NCBI GenBank assembly: GCA_036365515.1
Contig: CM070875.1
Location: 97,198,628-97,262,627 of the forward strand
Length of the DNA: 64,000 nucleotides
Source of the DNA: Torymus aiolomorphi
Taxonomy: Eukaryota; Arthropoda; Insecta; Hymenoptera; Torymidae
Direction of reading: 5' to 3'
Part shown: positions 48,629 through 60,834 of the stretch, piece by piece
How positions within the stretch are numbered: position 1 is the stretch's first letter
Layout of the letters: every line of letters begins with the position of its first letter
Program-made: the position numbers and the translations under genes
The notes under the pieces: generated by a model
Told to the model about the DNA's origin: nothing
The model's input: only the letters and a program-made list of their open reading frames with translations
The model's database searches: none

Positions 48629-49015
48629 AAGTCCAATCATCATAGATATATTGAGATCAATTGTGGGCTAGGTTAGCGAGCGAGAGAGAGACTATGACTC
48701 CGACTAAGCCAAACCTCGGTGAAGATGAGTTGATGTCAACATGCAGAAATACGCTTTAGCAACGATGGAGAAAAAATTAGATAAGTATTACTTATTATTT
48801 AAATTGTTTTATGTATTTCAATACTTCTAAAAACAATAAAATACTTTTTCATAATTATTGAAATACTCAAAACATTCTTCGCCAATATAAATTATTATTC
48901 GAATAGATACTTTGTGTGTGTTCTTTTTTATTTCAGAAGATTTTGCTTTTTATAAATAAATAAATTGTAATGCATATGGATCAAAGAAGTAAACTAAACT
49001 GAAAGACAGCTTCAC

Positions 49016-49275
49016 AACTCAGTGTGTTTCAAGTATTTATATTCTGTAGTAAATGCTACTTTGACAAAAAAGTCCTCAGATGTACTTAGAATTATTTAAC
49101 AAATGTTAAGTAAGAATTACTCTGTGCCAATATCCAATGCTTATTCCAAATAGTTTTTCACACACATTATGTGCTAAGTTTGTGTGCTAAGACTGTGCGA
49201 TAACTCTGCAAAGTAGCCATCGACCCCAGGAGAGTATTTACCATCTGCTTCAAGGAGCGCACGAATATTATGCAC
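49016..49275. other. single-copy spacer at the centre of the giant palindrome
   Basis: 260 bp between the arms (after GACAGCTTCAC, before GTGAAGCTGTC). Not self-complementary as a whole. Includes TTTGTGTGCTAAG and GCACGAATATTATGCAC. No gene. Confidence 0.8.
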
Positions 49276-50465
49276 GTGAAGCTGTCTTTCAGTTTAGTTT
49301 ACTTCTTTGATCCATATGCATTACAATTTATTTATTTATAAAAAGCAAAATCTCATGAAATAAAAAAGAACACACACAAAGTATCTATGCGAATAATAAT
49401 TTATATTGGCGAAGAATGTTTTGAGTATTTCAATAATTATGAAAAAGTATTTTATTGTTTTTAGAATTATTGAAATACATAAAACAATTTAAATAATAAG
49501 TAATACTTATCTAATTTTTTCTCCATCGTTGCTAAAGCGTATTTCTGCATGTTGACATCAACTCATCTTCACCGAGGTTTGTCTTAGTCGGAGTCATAGT
49601 CTCTCTCTCGCTCGCTAACCTAACCCACAATCGATCTCAATATATCTATGATGATTGGACTTCGGTCTTTACCACGGCTCGAGCCTCGGCTACAATTCGG
49701 CTGAAGTTAGCCACGTATAGCCTAGGGATATTTTAATGCTCCCTAGATTCGAAAGCAGACCGCGCTACGTGCGCATGTAGATACTAAGGCCCTCACTACA
49801 TTACACGCGAATGCATACGCACACATCTCGGACGGGTCCGCGCGCTCGCTTCTCTCATTGGTCGTCTTAGACCAATCGCCCTCTTCCAACCAATGAACCT
49901 CGTTACGTGTTCTTGGACCGGGGTATTGTAGGATTACGTGTCCGAAGGAAAGCATATGCGCTAGGATAAAATTTTATGTCACAGGACCAGCCACGGTATT
50001 TCTGCCACTGTGAACGCACTCAATGATATTGATTTGAATTACTATTTTTTTCTACTTGGATACTACTTGGATAACACTGTTGGTTTACATTATTTTTATC
50101 TCATAGAAATAGAAATAAAAATTAAATAATTTTGTTATATTATAATTGAAATTATAGAATTATAATAGATAACAAAATAAGAATTTTAAGATAAAATATT
50201 CAAAAAAGAAAAAAAATCAAATTTCATATTAGCATTCTTTATTAAAAAGGGAACATTATTCATTTCTAATTTTTTTATCATAAAAAGCCTAAACCTTAAA
50301 TATGATAAAGGTGCTTATTGATTTTCAGACTTTCAGTTTTTGATAGTGTAAAGTTGAAGGTTTGTGAGATTTCCTCATATAAAAATCGAATGCATAACTC
50401 AGGATGAGTCTCCCACCAACCAGGTGGTCCCTACAGGGATAAATTCATTAGCATATTTGTTAGCG

Positions 50466-50468
<3 letters not shown>

Positions 50469-50527
<59 letters not shown>
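50469..50527. repeat. (GA)n microsatellite, right arm
   Basis: Uninterrupted GA tract, the shorter mirror of the left-arm (CT)n. Confidence 0.95.
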
Positions 50528-50528
<1 letters not shown>

Positions 50529-50879
50529 AAGGGTAAAATTTTATTAAAATTCGGCTATTAATTTAAGCAATAAAAAAGCTTTCGTACCTTCCACCTATAG
50601 CTCTCGGCGCCCCTTTTCACTCTTCTACTTGCTCCTTTTGATACACCTTCGGCGCTCTCGTCACTCTTCGCTCGTTGAGTCATCACTTCTCTGACCATAT
50701 TTTTGTAAAATACGAGAATCGCTCGTATTTCACTCGTTATACTAAATTGACTTGATCGTGAAAATATACGTTATTTTAAAAAAATGTAAAAATTTTATTT
50801 CTTATAAAACTTATAACTTACTACTTATAGAGTAAAAATACATTTTTATAACATCCAAAATTGCGTAGTACAATAGATT

Positions 50880-53141
50880 TTAATAATATAATAGATTAGG
50901 TATTTTACAAAGATAATCAACCTTTTTAACTGTCATAAAAACGCATATTGAATTAATATCCGCAGTTCGTACAAGAACAAGATCTTCGCTTGCAGAATTC
51001 AATACAAGAATGGTATCACAATATTTACTTTTCTCTGTTTGAAGACTATAACATAAAGTAAATTTCTCCTTAGTTTCTTCGTCAAATACAAAAGCATAAC
51101 ATTTAATATATTCATTATGTTTTATCTCAGCATACCAATTACAAGATCGCAAATTTCGAATTTTACAAGAATCAATCAAGCAGCCATCTTTAATAATTTT
51201 ACTATAAGCTCTAAATACTCTCGAGTTTAACTCTAATTTGTTGACTATCTCGTCGGATAATAAAAGTTCGCTTCCAAAATACCGAATCTGTTTTAATTTA
51301 ATGCATCTTTGAATGCGAACAGCTGTCATGTCTTCACAATATTTCTGGACCCTATAAGAGCACTGTTGGATGATGCTATCTTGCAAAAGATTCATGCAGT
51401 TCTGTATGTGTATGAATCGGAGAATTTGTTCTTTTACACCCTTAGCACACTTTATTGCGTTTAAGAGTATGTAATTTGGGGCTTCGAAACAATAAGCCGA
51501 ATGCGCCCAAAGTGGTCCCCAGTTTGCTACACTTTCAGCTAGATGTAACAACTGATGAACGTTATAAGACATTGCAGTTTTTGTGTAAAGTCTTTCTACA
51601 TTGGCCACGAACTCGTATAACATAGCATCAGCGTTTTCAATTTCGTCGTAGGTGATAGAAGTTTTCAATAAAATATGTAGACTTTTAACAAATAATGCCC
51701 AATGTTTCAGCTTATCCTCTCTCATTACAATTGAAAAAATTGGAACACTATAATATAGTAGCCAATTTTCCCATTCAAGCGATTTCCTATGTTTTCTATC
51801 ACTTAGACTTCATGATAAGCGGCACAAATGCTTAGGTACTGTCATATTTAATAACAAATTATCAATAACATATTTTTGTTCATCAGTCATAGATTGTACA
51901 GCATACTCTGTGAATTGCAGTGCTACACCACTCGCGCAGCAGTGCATATAATCAGGTACAAACCCAGAGATGATATCAAAATATTCTAAATTAATCAACG
52001 GCGAAGGATGTTTAATAGCTAATAAAGGTTTATTACTTGTTAATACTTCTTTCATTAACTGTATGGTTTTCTCTGTATTTCGTGGATCTGGATGGTAATT
52101 CAAGACGGGATATCGCATGGAATGATCGTAATATTCCCCAGGATGTTCGCACCAACTGCATCCGTATCTTCCATTAAATTGCATAACTCCTTGCATTGGA
52201 GAACGAGTAATAGAATCTACACAAGCAAGTAGTGGGTACACTTTTAAAATTTTATTTTCTTCTCTAATTTTAATTTCAATATTGTTAGCAACATCATCGT
52301 TCATCATATCGATGAATGGATTCAAGACAATTCGAAGATTCGGTTTCTTTCCGAACCACAAACCACACGTGACAATAGAATTTAATCTTTCCTGTGATGG
52401 TAGTTCATTAACCATCAAATATATTGACCACAAAGAGAACTCTGATGATTTAAATCTATTTGCACCATCAGTATTTAAAACTGCAGTAATGTATTGATGT
52501 TTATTAGCGTCAGATAAATTATGAACAAACTTCCTATAACATCTTCCATCATATCTGTCCTTAATATGATTATGTTCATGCTCTCTTTCATGCATAATAT
52601 GATAGTAGTAATCGGCATATTTAGTCAAATGGTTTCGAATTTCTCGGCATGGATTTATAATAATAAAGTAATTCATTTCTGAGAGGTTAGCAAAATTTAC
52701 TTTTGTTTGACAGCTGTGACAATGTTTATCTGATCTGATGTCCTCCAGCTTACCCAAATAAATTGTACATTTAGGACATATAACGTGATATTTTACATCA
52801 AAATCAGTATTAAACAATTTATCAAGCATGTACCGTTATAGAGGCAATATAGGCTCTAAAAACGTGGAATTTACTAATTGCATTAGTTCTGACAAAGCAG
52901 TCAATGTTAAATTATTCTTTATTGAATATTTTAATATCATTAATAGTACTTCGGCTGGACTTTTATCCACAGATTGCTGAAGAGCCTTATGAAAATTAGG
53001 CATCGTTAACAGTTCATTAAAGGAATTTTGATATAATAAATCATCCTCTCTATTATTGAACTGTTCAGCTATTTCAAAAAGCTCTAAAAACAGAGCTTGG
53101 TTCGAGTTCATTTCCGAATCGTTTTCACTGTCCAAGTTGAA
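50880..53141 (-). pseudogene. tnp2/EnSpm-like transposase main exon, right arm, broken
   Basis: Mirror of the left-arm gene. Here the first two left-arm stops are absent (HEREHEHN and CSWCEHPG read through). A different stop lies at about 52,830 (after LEPILPL) and another after CRLS near 51,810. The frameshift just before MREDKLKHWALF at about 51,725 is the same as in the left arm. Thus the ancestral gene was already frameshifted before inversion and both copies then decayed separately. Ends YLCKIPNLLYY like the left copy. Confidence 0.8.
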
Positions 53142-53247
53142 CTAAAATATAAATAAAATATTTCTTATTAAAAAATGTATGAATATTAAGTATATGTTAG
53201 TAAATAAGATAGGAATGGAAACGTCCGAGTACCTAAACACCTCTCGA

Positions 53248-53692
53248 TACTATCAACTGATAAGAATTTTTCCATCGGTCTTACAGTATTACAAATTAAA
53301 TTAAAATAATTAATATTTATGGCAGTCAGATTGCCCTTGTTTATAATCACCCCCACAGAATCTGAAATAAAAACTTAATTAAAACATGGAAAAAACTTTC
53401 TTAGCAAAGGATGATCTGACTGCCCACCACCACCACCTTGTCCAACGTTTCGAGCCCGCTACAGTCCCTGAGGAGGAGCCGGAGCGGGCTCGAAACGTTG
53501 GACAAGGTGGTGGTGATGGGCAGTCAGATCGTCCTTTGCTATCAAAGTTTTTTCCAGGTTTTAATTAAGTTTTTATTTCAGATTCTGTGGGGGTGATTAT
53601 AAACAAGGGCAATCTGACTGCCATAAATATTAATTATTTTAATTTAATTTGTAAGACTGTAAGACCGTAGGAAAAATTCTCATCAGTTGATA
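53248..53692. mobile_element. 445-bp palindromic MITE, right arm
   Basis: Mirror of 43,908-44,352, with small substitutions near the centre (CTACAGTCCCTGAGGAGGAGC). Because the MITE is itself palindromic, four copies of its arm are present in the giant structure. Confidence 0.7.
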
Positions 53693-54186
53693 GTAAATTG
53701 CAGTCGACATAAGTAATATTTTTAACCTCTCGATACTTGCATAAAATTATGAATATTTATTTTAAAACAGTGCCCAGTAAAACATTTTATTTATAAACAA
53801 ATTCAATGAGATTTCTACTATTGTTCATACGTTATAATTGGTTATGTATAAACAAATATGATGCGTGATCGTTCGAGTGTCGGGACATTTCGTTAACGTT
53901 AAGTGTTCGGATATTGTAATGTTCTCCTTATTATCTAATGTGAAAAAAGTTTCTAAATTAAAAATGATTTGTACCGTTTCTGATTAATAAAATTGTATTA
54001 CAGCAACCATTAAATTATAGCTATATGAATGTGGTTGAAGTTTACAACATTGCAACTCCAACACGAATTCAAACTTCCAAAAAATTATGATTTCCGCTCA
54101 GAATCGATTATACAGCTAAGAATATTATTATTGGAATATACTTTCCAGCACAGGGTGGGTTACGAGTATTTAATATATATATTGGG

Positions 54187-54612
54187 GTGCCGCGTTTGCT
54201 CACAGCTGATCGCAAGCGGGCTCGTATGGTTGCGTCTGAGCAATATTTGGGCATGTTTCAACGTAATTCAAAGGAATTTTTGCAACATTATGTAGCTATT
54301 GATGAAACGTGGATTCATTATTATGCGCCAAAAACAAAAAATCATTCGAAAATACGGACTCGGCCTGGCGAATCTGCGCCGAAAAAAGCGAAAACGATTC
54401 CATCTGCCAGTAAGGTCATGGCTACACTTTTTTTGGACTCATGTGGTATAATATTAATTGATTACCTCCAGAAGGAAAAAACTATTACAGGAAAGTATTA
54501 TGCCACATTATTAGATCGCTTTGATGCCGTACTGAAAAAAAAGTGCTTTTCCACCACGACAATGTACCAGCTCACACGAGTGCCATTGCAACGGCCAAAT
54601 TATTTAGTTTAA
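54187..54612 (+). pseudogene. mariner transposase catalytic-domain remnant, right arm
   Basis: Mirror copy: LLTADRKRARMVASEQYLG, IDETWIHYYAPKTK, SASKVMATLFLDSCG, ITGKYYATLLDRFDAVL. It keeps the first catalytic Asp that the left copy has lost but is frameshifted in the A-run near 54,540, so the second block (HHDNVPAH) is out of frame. Preceded by the same non-mariner frame (MWLKFTTLQLQ). Confidence 0.85.
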
Positions 54613-54659
54613 AAGCAAAACCATCAATAGAACTAACGATTTCGATCTTCACCTAATGA

Positions 54660-57159
54660 CTCACGTTCACTTATTTGTTTATACTCTTATTTTGAAATAT
54701 CTAGATTCATAATTTACATATTTTTGTTTATATATTACGAATTCTCTGTAGGCAGGATAAAATTCTCTACAATTAAAAAAAAACGTCGATAGTTATATTT
54801 CGTCATAAGTTATTGATGAAAACGTAATTTTTTGTAGATAGGTTATATGTCGAAATTAAAAAAGATATTGACATGAATATTTTTTTGGTTATAAAGAATA
54901 TTGAGTATTATAACTTTTTTTTTATTCATTATTTTTGTAGAGAAAATTAATTTATAAAAAAAGTGTTTTTTTGTCGTTGCATAACTAGAATAAAATTGGC
55001 TTAAGGTGATGTACAACCCTAATTTCAATATTTTTAAATCAACATTCAAACGTTTATTTGGAAAAAGACGGTTGTCAGGCGCTCCGTACCCGTAAACACT
55101 ATATTCAAAAAATTTTTTGAGTGATTCTATTAGCATTTTCGTTAGCTGTGCTCGTTTGAAAATTAGGTCAATTGCAGATCCCTACTTACTGACAGTACGG
55201 TTTTTATTTAATTAAATAAATGCTCATCATTTTTTTGGAAAAACACGTTTGTCAAGCGCTCCGTATATGTAAATACTATACTCAGAATCTTTTTGGATGA
55301 TTCTATTGGTATTTTCGTGAGATGTACTCGTTTGAAAAATAACGTCGGTACTCACATCCCCTTAATCGCTTTGAAATTCTTTGCAGGGGTAGATTTTATA
55401 TACCAAACGAGACAGTTCTTTCGGCAAAAGGATTGATTCATAAATTTTAGAGATATTTGGTTAAAATTCTTTTTACTTTCTTTTTTAAATCGTTATTTCT
55501 CGAGAACGGCTCTATGTATCTGAATCGGATGGGTAGCATTCGAAAGAGAATTAAAATATTGTATATATTATATTATTATATATTATTTATTTTATATTTA
55601 TATTTGTGGTTTTTGAGCAAAAAAATTTTCGTGTGCGTGCGTGCGTGCGTGCGTGTGTATGTGTGCGTGCGTGCGGGCGTGTGTGTGTGTGTGTGCGTGT
55701 GTGTGTGCGCGCGTGTGTACCAACTATAACATTTGAACCAATCGACCGATTTTCGTGATACAAAGCTTATTCTCTTCGTTTTCATATAGAATAGAGATGC
55801 CATAACCTAGTTTTTGTTTTTGTGCGTTTTCTTTTGTTTTATAACCAAAAAATGATTTTGAATTTTTCGTTTTTCATATCTTTTAATATGTTACAGTATT
55901 TATAACTTAATATCATAAGTTTTTTTTGAAAGGTCGTTAAATTACCTACAATTTCTTTTTTTAAAAGTTAAATTATCTTTAGTCTGTCATTTGTTATTAA
56001 AGAAAATGTGTTTCGAATATCTTTATTTTTTTTTCTAAAAAGATTCTTAACCGATAGACTTGAAATTTTAACCACTTATTAAACTCATTGAAAACTATAT
56101 TTGTTTAGAATTTTAAGTGAGTATATTCATTTGTTTCCGAGAAAAAAAATATTTTTGAAAATAAGTGCATTTTCTTTCCCAGACGATAACAGGAGTAAAA
56201 GTCAACTGATCGTCTTGAAATTTGGCAGAGAGATAGCTTTTTTATATCTTCGAATCGAGTTCGTTGCCCAAAAAAATCGGTTCATTATAACCAAAGATAT
56301 TTGAGGTTAAAATATCTTTTCAAATTAAAACGTATGTGTATCGTTCGAGCGAGAATTAAAAATTTTCGACTGTTCGCATCAACTCATTATAAGTATAATA
56401 ATTATAGGTACGGCATAAAAATATACCATAATATACTAGTAGTGAATATGTGATGTTCTTGCAAACATCGCAATTAATAGAATATATTCTTTTAATCTTT
56501 TGTCTTCTCTTTAAACTTACCATTTCAATGAGCACGCTATACAAATAAAATTTTTTAAAATAATTTAAATAAAAAGATACTATACTATATCGTTTCTAAC
56601 CATGCAATATCTAAAAAGTTCTTTCAAAGTAAATGTAGTAAGAGATCAAATTATGTTTTTATTTAACACACAAAACATTCTTTTAACAAATATGTTTAAA
56701 AGAATATAAGGTAACTACAAATTAAACACAAAAAAGTAATGCGATCAAAAATTTATACGAAAGTATACAACAAGGAAAGTTATTGGTTTTTATTATACTA
56801 AAAAATAATAATTATGAAATTTCCCATCCTTATACACAAATTAAACACAGGAAAGTATTGAAATCAATTTAGTTTAGTCAAGGAAAAATAATTTTTATTG
56901 ACTGACATATTTTCTTGAAAAGAAATAAAGATATTCTCTTGAAATTTCAGAAAAATATTGTATTCAATAAGTAAACTATGTGATAAAAGTTTAAAATTGA
57001 TTAATCAAAAATTATCTGAGAAATCGATATTTTTTAATTATTAATTAATAATTTTAATAACACTTAATAATCTTATTCACAGCGTGGGAAATATAATTTT
57101 GCATTAAAAAATCAAACTTTTCCAATAACAAAAGATTAACCATAGGTACTGTCAGAATT
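54660..57159. repeat. right-arm repeat block
   Basis: Mirror of 39,661-42,900 without the 697-bp GC-rich insert and with a shorter GT/GC microsatellite (about 55,632-55,722). Same repeat sentences, no gene recognised. Confidence 0.65.
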
Positions 57160-57790
57160 TCTTCAAATTGTATATCACCCTGTAGGTGACATCACTGCGC
57201 GGTTGATATATTAATAGGTGATATTTTTGATGATATACCACTCCACAGGTGACGTATGGTAATATATCACCCCGTAGGTGACGTATCGCTTCAGTGATGA
57301 TAGAGCGCTGGGTTACATTTTCTGGTGAAATATCACTCCATAGGTGATACATTCACGTAGCTATCGATAGGGGACATTTTTGGTGATATATCAGTCGGTG
57401 ATTTTTTTGGTGATATATCACTCCATAGGTGATATATCGATAGGGGACATTTTTTGTGATATATTGGTCGGTGATATTTTTGGTGATAAATCATCCGATA
57501 GGTGACAAATCATTTTTTTCCTGGTGATGTATTTATAGGTGACATATCACTTCGCTGGTGATATATAATTCCATAGATGATATATCGATAGGGGACATTT
57601 TTGCTGATATATGATCGGTCGGTGATTTTTTTGGTGATAAATCACCCGATAGGCGACAGATCATTTTTGCTGATGTATTTATAGGTGATATATCACTTCG
57701 CTGGTGATATATCACCTCACAGGAAACATATCACGTGACAATTTTGTCCATAATGTCACGTGATATATCATGTGATCATTTTCAGAAGGG
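57160..57790. repeat. hairpin-satellite array, right terminus of giant palindrome
   Basis: Mirror of 39,138-39,660, ending CATTTTCAGAAGGG. Units have been gained and lost relative to the left: the outermost CACGTG block is shorter, while extra TCACTCCATAGGTGATAT and GGTGATAAATCACCCGATAGG units occur inside. Confidence 0.8.
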
Positions 57791-57900
57791 TGGCGCTGCG
57801 AGCAGCCTCCGCTTGGCGGCCTGCGATTGGCGGCCAGCTGTGGCGCTGCGAGCGGCCAGCTGTCAACGGCCGCCGTGCGCGCCCTCTATAGCTAATTTGT
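57791..57900. other. GC-rich flank right of the giant palindrome
   Basis: TGGCGCTGCGAGC and GGCGGCC-AGCTG words recur within ~100 bp, abruptly different from the palindrome. No gene. Confidence 0.5.
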
Positions 57901-57984
57901 AGGTTAGGTTCTGTATAAGTATTACTTTAAAGAATAATATTAATACAGATATTCGAATATCTTTTTATATTTGAAAAAAAAAAT

Positions 57985-58056
57985 TAGCTGACTCTAGGAC
58001 TCGAACTAAACTAAGCTGTTGATGTCCCAGAGCGCTAACCACTAGGCTACGGCCTA
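57985..58056 (-). tRNA. tRNA-like fossil or tRNA-derived SINE head
   Basis: The minus strand reads GGCCGTAGCCTAGTGGTTAG (A box TAGCCTAGTGG) and, 30 bp on, GTTCGAGTCC (B box), then a T run. The anticodon arm and acceptor stem do not form proper helices, so not a functional tRNA. Repeats follow it on the right. Confidence 0.5.
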
Positions 58057-58099
58057 GTTAGAAATACTGCGCTATTAATGGTAAGCCTTGCTTCCATTC

Positions 58100-58840
58100 T
58101 CAATTTTAAGACATAGAGTACTAGGTGATTATATTAAAACCTCTTGCTAGATCATATCCGTACAACTCAATCTCTTTATTAATGGAAGATACACCTACAC
58201 AATAAATTTCAGATCGATATCTTGATTACAACTAGAGTTATGACACTTTATGTAAAATGGCAACGACTCCGTACATGTGAAAAATCAGGTTTCATAATAC
58301 TAAAGTTCATAATATACATTTATATTAATATTTTATGATTAAACATCACTAAGTTTAACATTCTGAAGCTTGCTCTACTAAAATTAAGCAATATTAATAA
58401 AATTGAGGCTCAAAGATAAGTTTTCAGATTTTTCAAATTTTTGGCATAGAGTCCTTGGTGATTTTATTAAAACCTTTTGCTAGATCATATCCGTATAACT
58501 CAATCTCTTTATTAATGGAAGATACACCTACACACCAAATTTCAGCTTAATATCTTCATTACAGCCAGAGATATGACACTTTATGTAAAATGGCAACGAC
58601 TAATCAGTTTTACGCAGAATGAGATTTATGTATACTAAAGTTTCTATATACATTTATATGAATATTTATAGTTCTATATTACTAAGTTTAACTATTTTAA
58701 AGTATATCATAATTCAATTAAGCATACTTTACAAAGATTAAGGCTCAAAAGCTGATTTTTCAGATTTCTTAAAATTTTTGGCATAGGATTCTTGATGATG
58801 ATGTTAAAATCTTTTTTCTAATTATTTCTCTGACTAAGTT
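58100..58840. repeat. ~335-bp tandem repeat, two full and one partial copy
   Basis: GCTAGATCATATCCGTA-AACTCAATCTCTTTATT with AATGGAAGATACACCTACACA and ACACTTTATGTAAAATGGCAACGACT occurs at about 58,144-58,270 and 58,479-58,600. A degraded third start (GCATAGGATTCTTGATGATG) is at about 58,790. Moderately diverged. Confidence 0.75.
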
Positions 58841-59092
58841 TTCTCTGTAATATGTACAATCAAATTCAATCTTATAAACTGACTTGGAGCATTATTATCT
58901 TATAAAGTACTTTTAAATAGGATAAAATATTGAGGAAATGATTGGATGTGAATGAAAACATAAGTATTACATTAGAACAATAATATTTATAATACTCTTA
59001 TAACTATATGCATCTTTTTTAAATTACTAATTTGGATGTTGGAATCCTGTTGGGACATGTATGTTTTCACACACTTCCTCCATAGAATCTTC

Positions 59093-59368
59093 TTATTTCC
59101 TCGCTTTCATAGGAGGTTTGGAAGGATTTTCCTTCTTCCTCATCCACCCACTCTTTTTATTCTGCGAGGGATTAAAATACATTGGCACCATCCATCCTTT
59201 TTTATAAGCATCTTGTAGAGCTTCTTCAATTAATCTATGAAGCTCATCTTCAGATAAGCTGTTTACATTATTTTTTTCATTTAATTTTCGAATTATATCA
59301 ACTAGATCCATTGTTGGTGGGTTGACATGGTTCAGATTTTCACACTGATCAATTTCTTCTGGAGTCAT
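59093..59368 (-). CDS. small Lys-rich acidic/basic protein of unknown function (gene B)
   Basis: 91 residues from ATG at 59,368 (MTPEEIDQCENLNHV). I prefer this start to the upstream in-frame one because it has the CAAGATG context of its neighbour and lies ~46 nt after the expected transcription start. Residues 1-60 are acidic and probably helical (MDLVDIIRKLNEK, LSEDELHRLIEEAL). The C-terminus is strongly basic (KKSGWMRKKENPSKPP). No signal peptide or membrane segment. Unknown family. It lies downstream of and in the same direction as the 187-residue gene, each with its own TATA promoter, so they may be functionally linked. Confidence 0.6.
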   Translation of the reverse strand: MTPEEIDQCENLNHVNPPTMDLVDIIRKLNEKNNVNSLSEDELHRLIEEALQDAYKKGWMVPMYFNPSQNKKSGWMRKKENPSKPPMKARK

Positions 59369-59410
59369 CTTGGATACGTTTGATCTTAACACTTGAATGA
59401 TGAATGTCAA

Positions 59411-59447
59411 AATGATTTTTTGATGAGGGTGAAACTTGCTTTTATAC
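59411..59447 (-). promoter_or_regulatory. TATA core promoter of gene B
   Basis: TATAAAAG at 59,447-59,440, then ~31 bp later an initiator-like TCATTTTGA at 59,416. Spacing is correct for a Pol II TATA/Inr promoter. The neighbour gene has the same arrangement and a near-identical initiator. Confidence 0.6.
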
Positions 59448-59492
59448 TACCACTCCCCACCACTTCCTCTTCAACCAATCAGAGCTCATGAA

Positions 59493-60121
59493 TTAACTAA
59501 ACATTGACAATAATTTATCTTGTACTTGAGAGTCAACTTCATCTATTCCATGAAAATCTGGTAATATATATGTTCTTCTTTCTTCCAACATCCATGTCTT
59601 TAAAACATAAACATTCTGAACTGCACACATTGAATATCCACGTAAAACATGATGCGAGCATGGAATGAATTCCTTGGGAAGTTTTTTCAATGATGGACAT
59701 CCCAAATTCTCAATGTTCTTAATTATTCTAGAAAAAGAAATTAATTAGTAAATTGACAAAAAAATAAATTGAGTAAATTATGATGTGTATACTTATTGGG
59801 AAATATATTCCTAAGCCACTCTCTCTTCTGAACTCCCTTTACGTAGATTTTTACAGCATTGGCGAGAACGTTGTTGAGAATGTCAGGTACTTGCTCGTAA
59901 GGAATTTCTCCTGAACTCCACAGCATCCCGAGGTAGTTATTCTCCAACCATCTGTTCTCACTCTTTTGCTTTGGTGACAGATATCTCCAGCTAAGAGGAG
60001 GTTGGAAAAGAAATACAGATGGAGTAGCATCTTCTTCGAGGGAGATTATAGCAACCTCCTTAAAAATAAACTCTTTCTCATTGCTGCCTTTGAAGCCTTG
60101 CACATCCACTATGTACTCCAT
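59493..60121 (-). CDS. 187-residue protein, insect-wide family of unknown function, possible DEDD-exonuclease-like fold (gene A)
   Basis: Two exons: 60,121-59,793 and 59,727-59,493. The donor AA|GTATAC and acceptor TTTTTCTAG give an in-frame join (PNK|IIKNIENLGCPSL). N-terminus EYIVDVQGFKG then FKEVAII; middle ENRWLENNYLGMLW and VKIYVKGVQKREWL; C-terminal part LGCPSLKKLP, CSHHVLRGYSMCAVQNVYVLKTW. I recall related proteins with VDIQGF, KELAI, YVKG-EK-WL and CPNH-CAL-N blocks from many insect genomes, often multi-copy. The D..E start and the H...C/A..N..L motif are reminiscent of DEDD nucleases, but that is a guess. No stop or frameshift; looks intact. Confidence 0.7.
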
Positions 60122-60130
60122 CTTGAATCA

Positions 60131-60165
60131 GAATGAAATCACAACCTACAAAACCTTCTTTTATA
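60131..60165 (-). promoter_or_regulatory. TATA core promoter of gene A
   Basis: TATAAAAG at 60,165-60,158 and initiator-like TCATTCTGA at 60,136, giving a leader of only ~13 nt before CAAGATG at 60,121. Matches the promoter of gene B in TATA sequence, spacing and initiator. Confidence 0.6.
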
Positions 60166-60279
60166 CATTATGCGACAACAACGCCACTAGCGGGAAAAAG
60201 AATCGATGCGCCACTAGTGGCAGATTGTTGTACTAATCGCCGCTCGCTGCGGCGGCTCGCGAGCGGTGGCGTCAGCTCG

Positions 60280-60530
60280 GGCAACCAATCGCAGCTCTCG
60301 AGCGGTGGCGGCGGCTTGCGAGCGGTGGGAGGGACAATCACAGCTCTCGAGCGGCGGCGGCAGCTCGCGAGCGGTGGGAGGACCAATCACAGCTCTCGAG
60401 CGGTGGTGGCGGCTTGCGAGCGGTGGGAGGACCAATCACAGCTCTCGAGCGGCGGCAGCTCGCGAGCGGTGGGAGGACCAATCACAGCTTTCGAGCGGCG
60501 GTGGCGGCTCGCGAGCGCCGGCGGCTCGGG
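60280..60530. repeat. ~50-bp minisatellite (ACAATCACAGCTCTCGAGCGG units)
   Basis: About five units containing CAATCACAGCTCTCGAGCGG, variable GGC runs and CGAGCGGTGGGAGGA. GC-rich and immediately upstream of the gene A promoter. The many overlapping open frames on both strands come from the repeat. Confidence 0.85.
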
Positions 60531-60740
60531 TGGTGAAACTGAATATAAGCAAGCGAACTCGCTCGTGAAATAATTCCGTTTGGAAAGTCCTAGAGGCAAC
60601 AACAGCTCCAATGCAACAGCAGCACCAGTGTTAAACAGTGAAAAAACTCAGTGCAACAGTGTTAAACAGTGAAAAAACTCAGTGCAGCAGTGAATGACGC
60701 ACTTCGGACACTTGTATAGAAAATAGTACATTACGACACT

Positions 60741-60834
60741 AGTGCGGGAAAGTAGATTTTCGTCTCGTGTGACGTTTACACCCGAGCGAAGCGAGGGTGG
60801 AAAGGCACACGAGACGAGAATCTCTTTCCCGCAA
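60741..60834. repeat. short inverted repeat (GCGGGAAAG ... CTTTCCCGC)
   Basis: GCGGGAAAGTAGATTTTCGT with CTCGTGTG pairs with CACACGAG and ACGAGAATCTCTTTCCCGC; the loop has GAGCGAAGCGAGGG. Probably a dispersed non-autonomous repeat; related GAGCGAAG words are at 46.9 and 50.7 kb. Confidence 0.65.

Noticed and set aside
60133..60611. Several overlapping Gly/Ser/Arg-rich frames on both strands
   Set aside because: They all read a GC-rich ~50-bp minisatellite.
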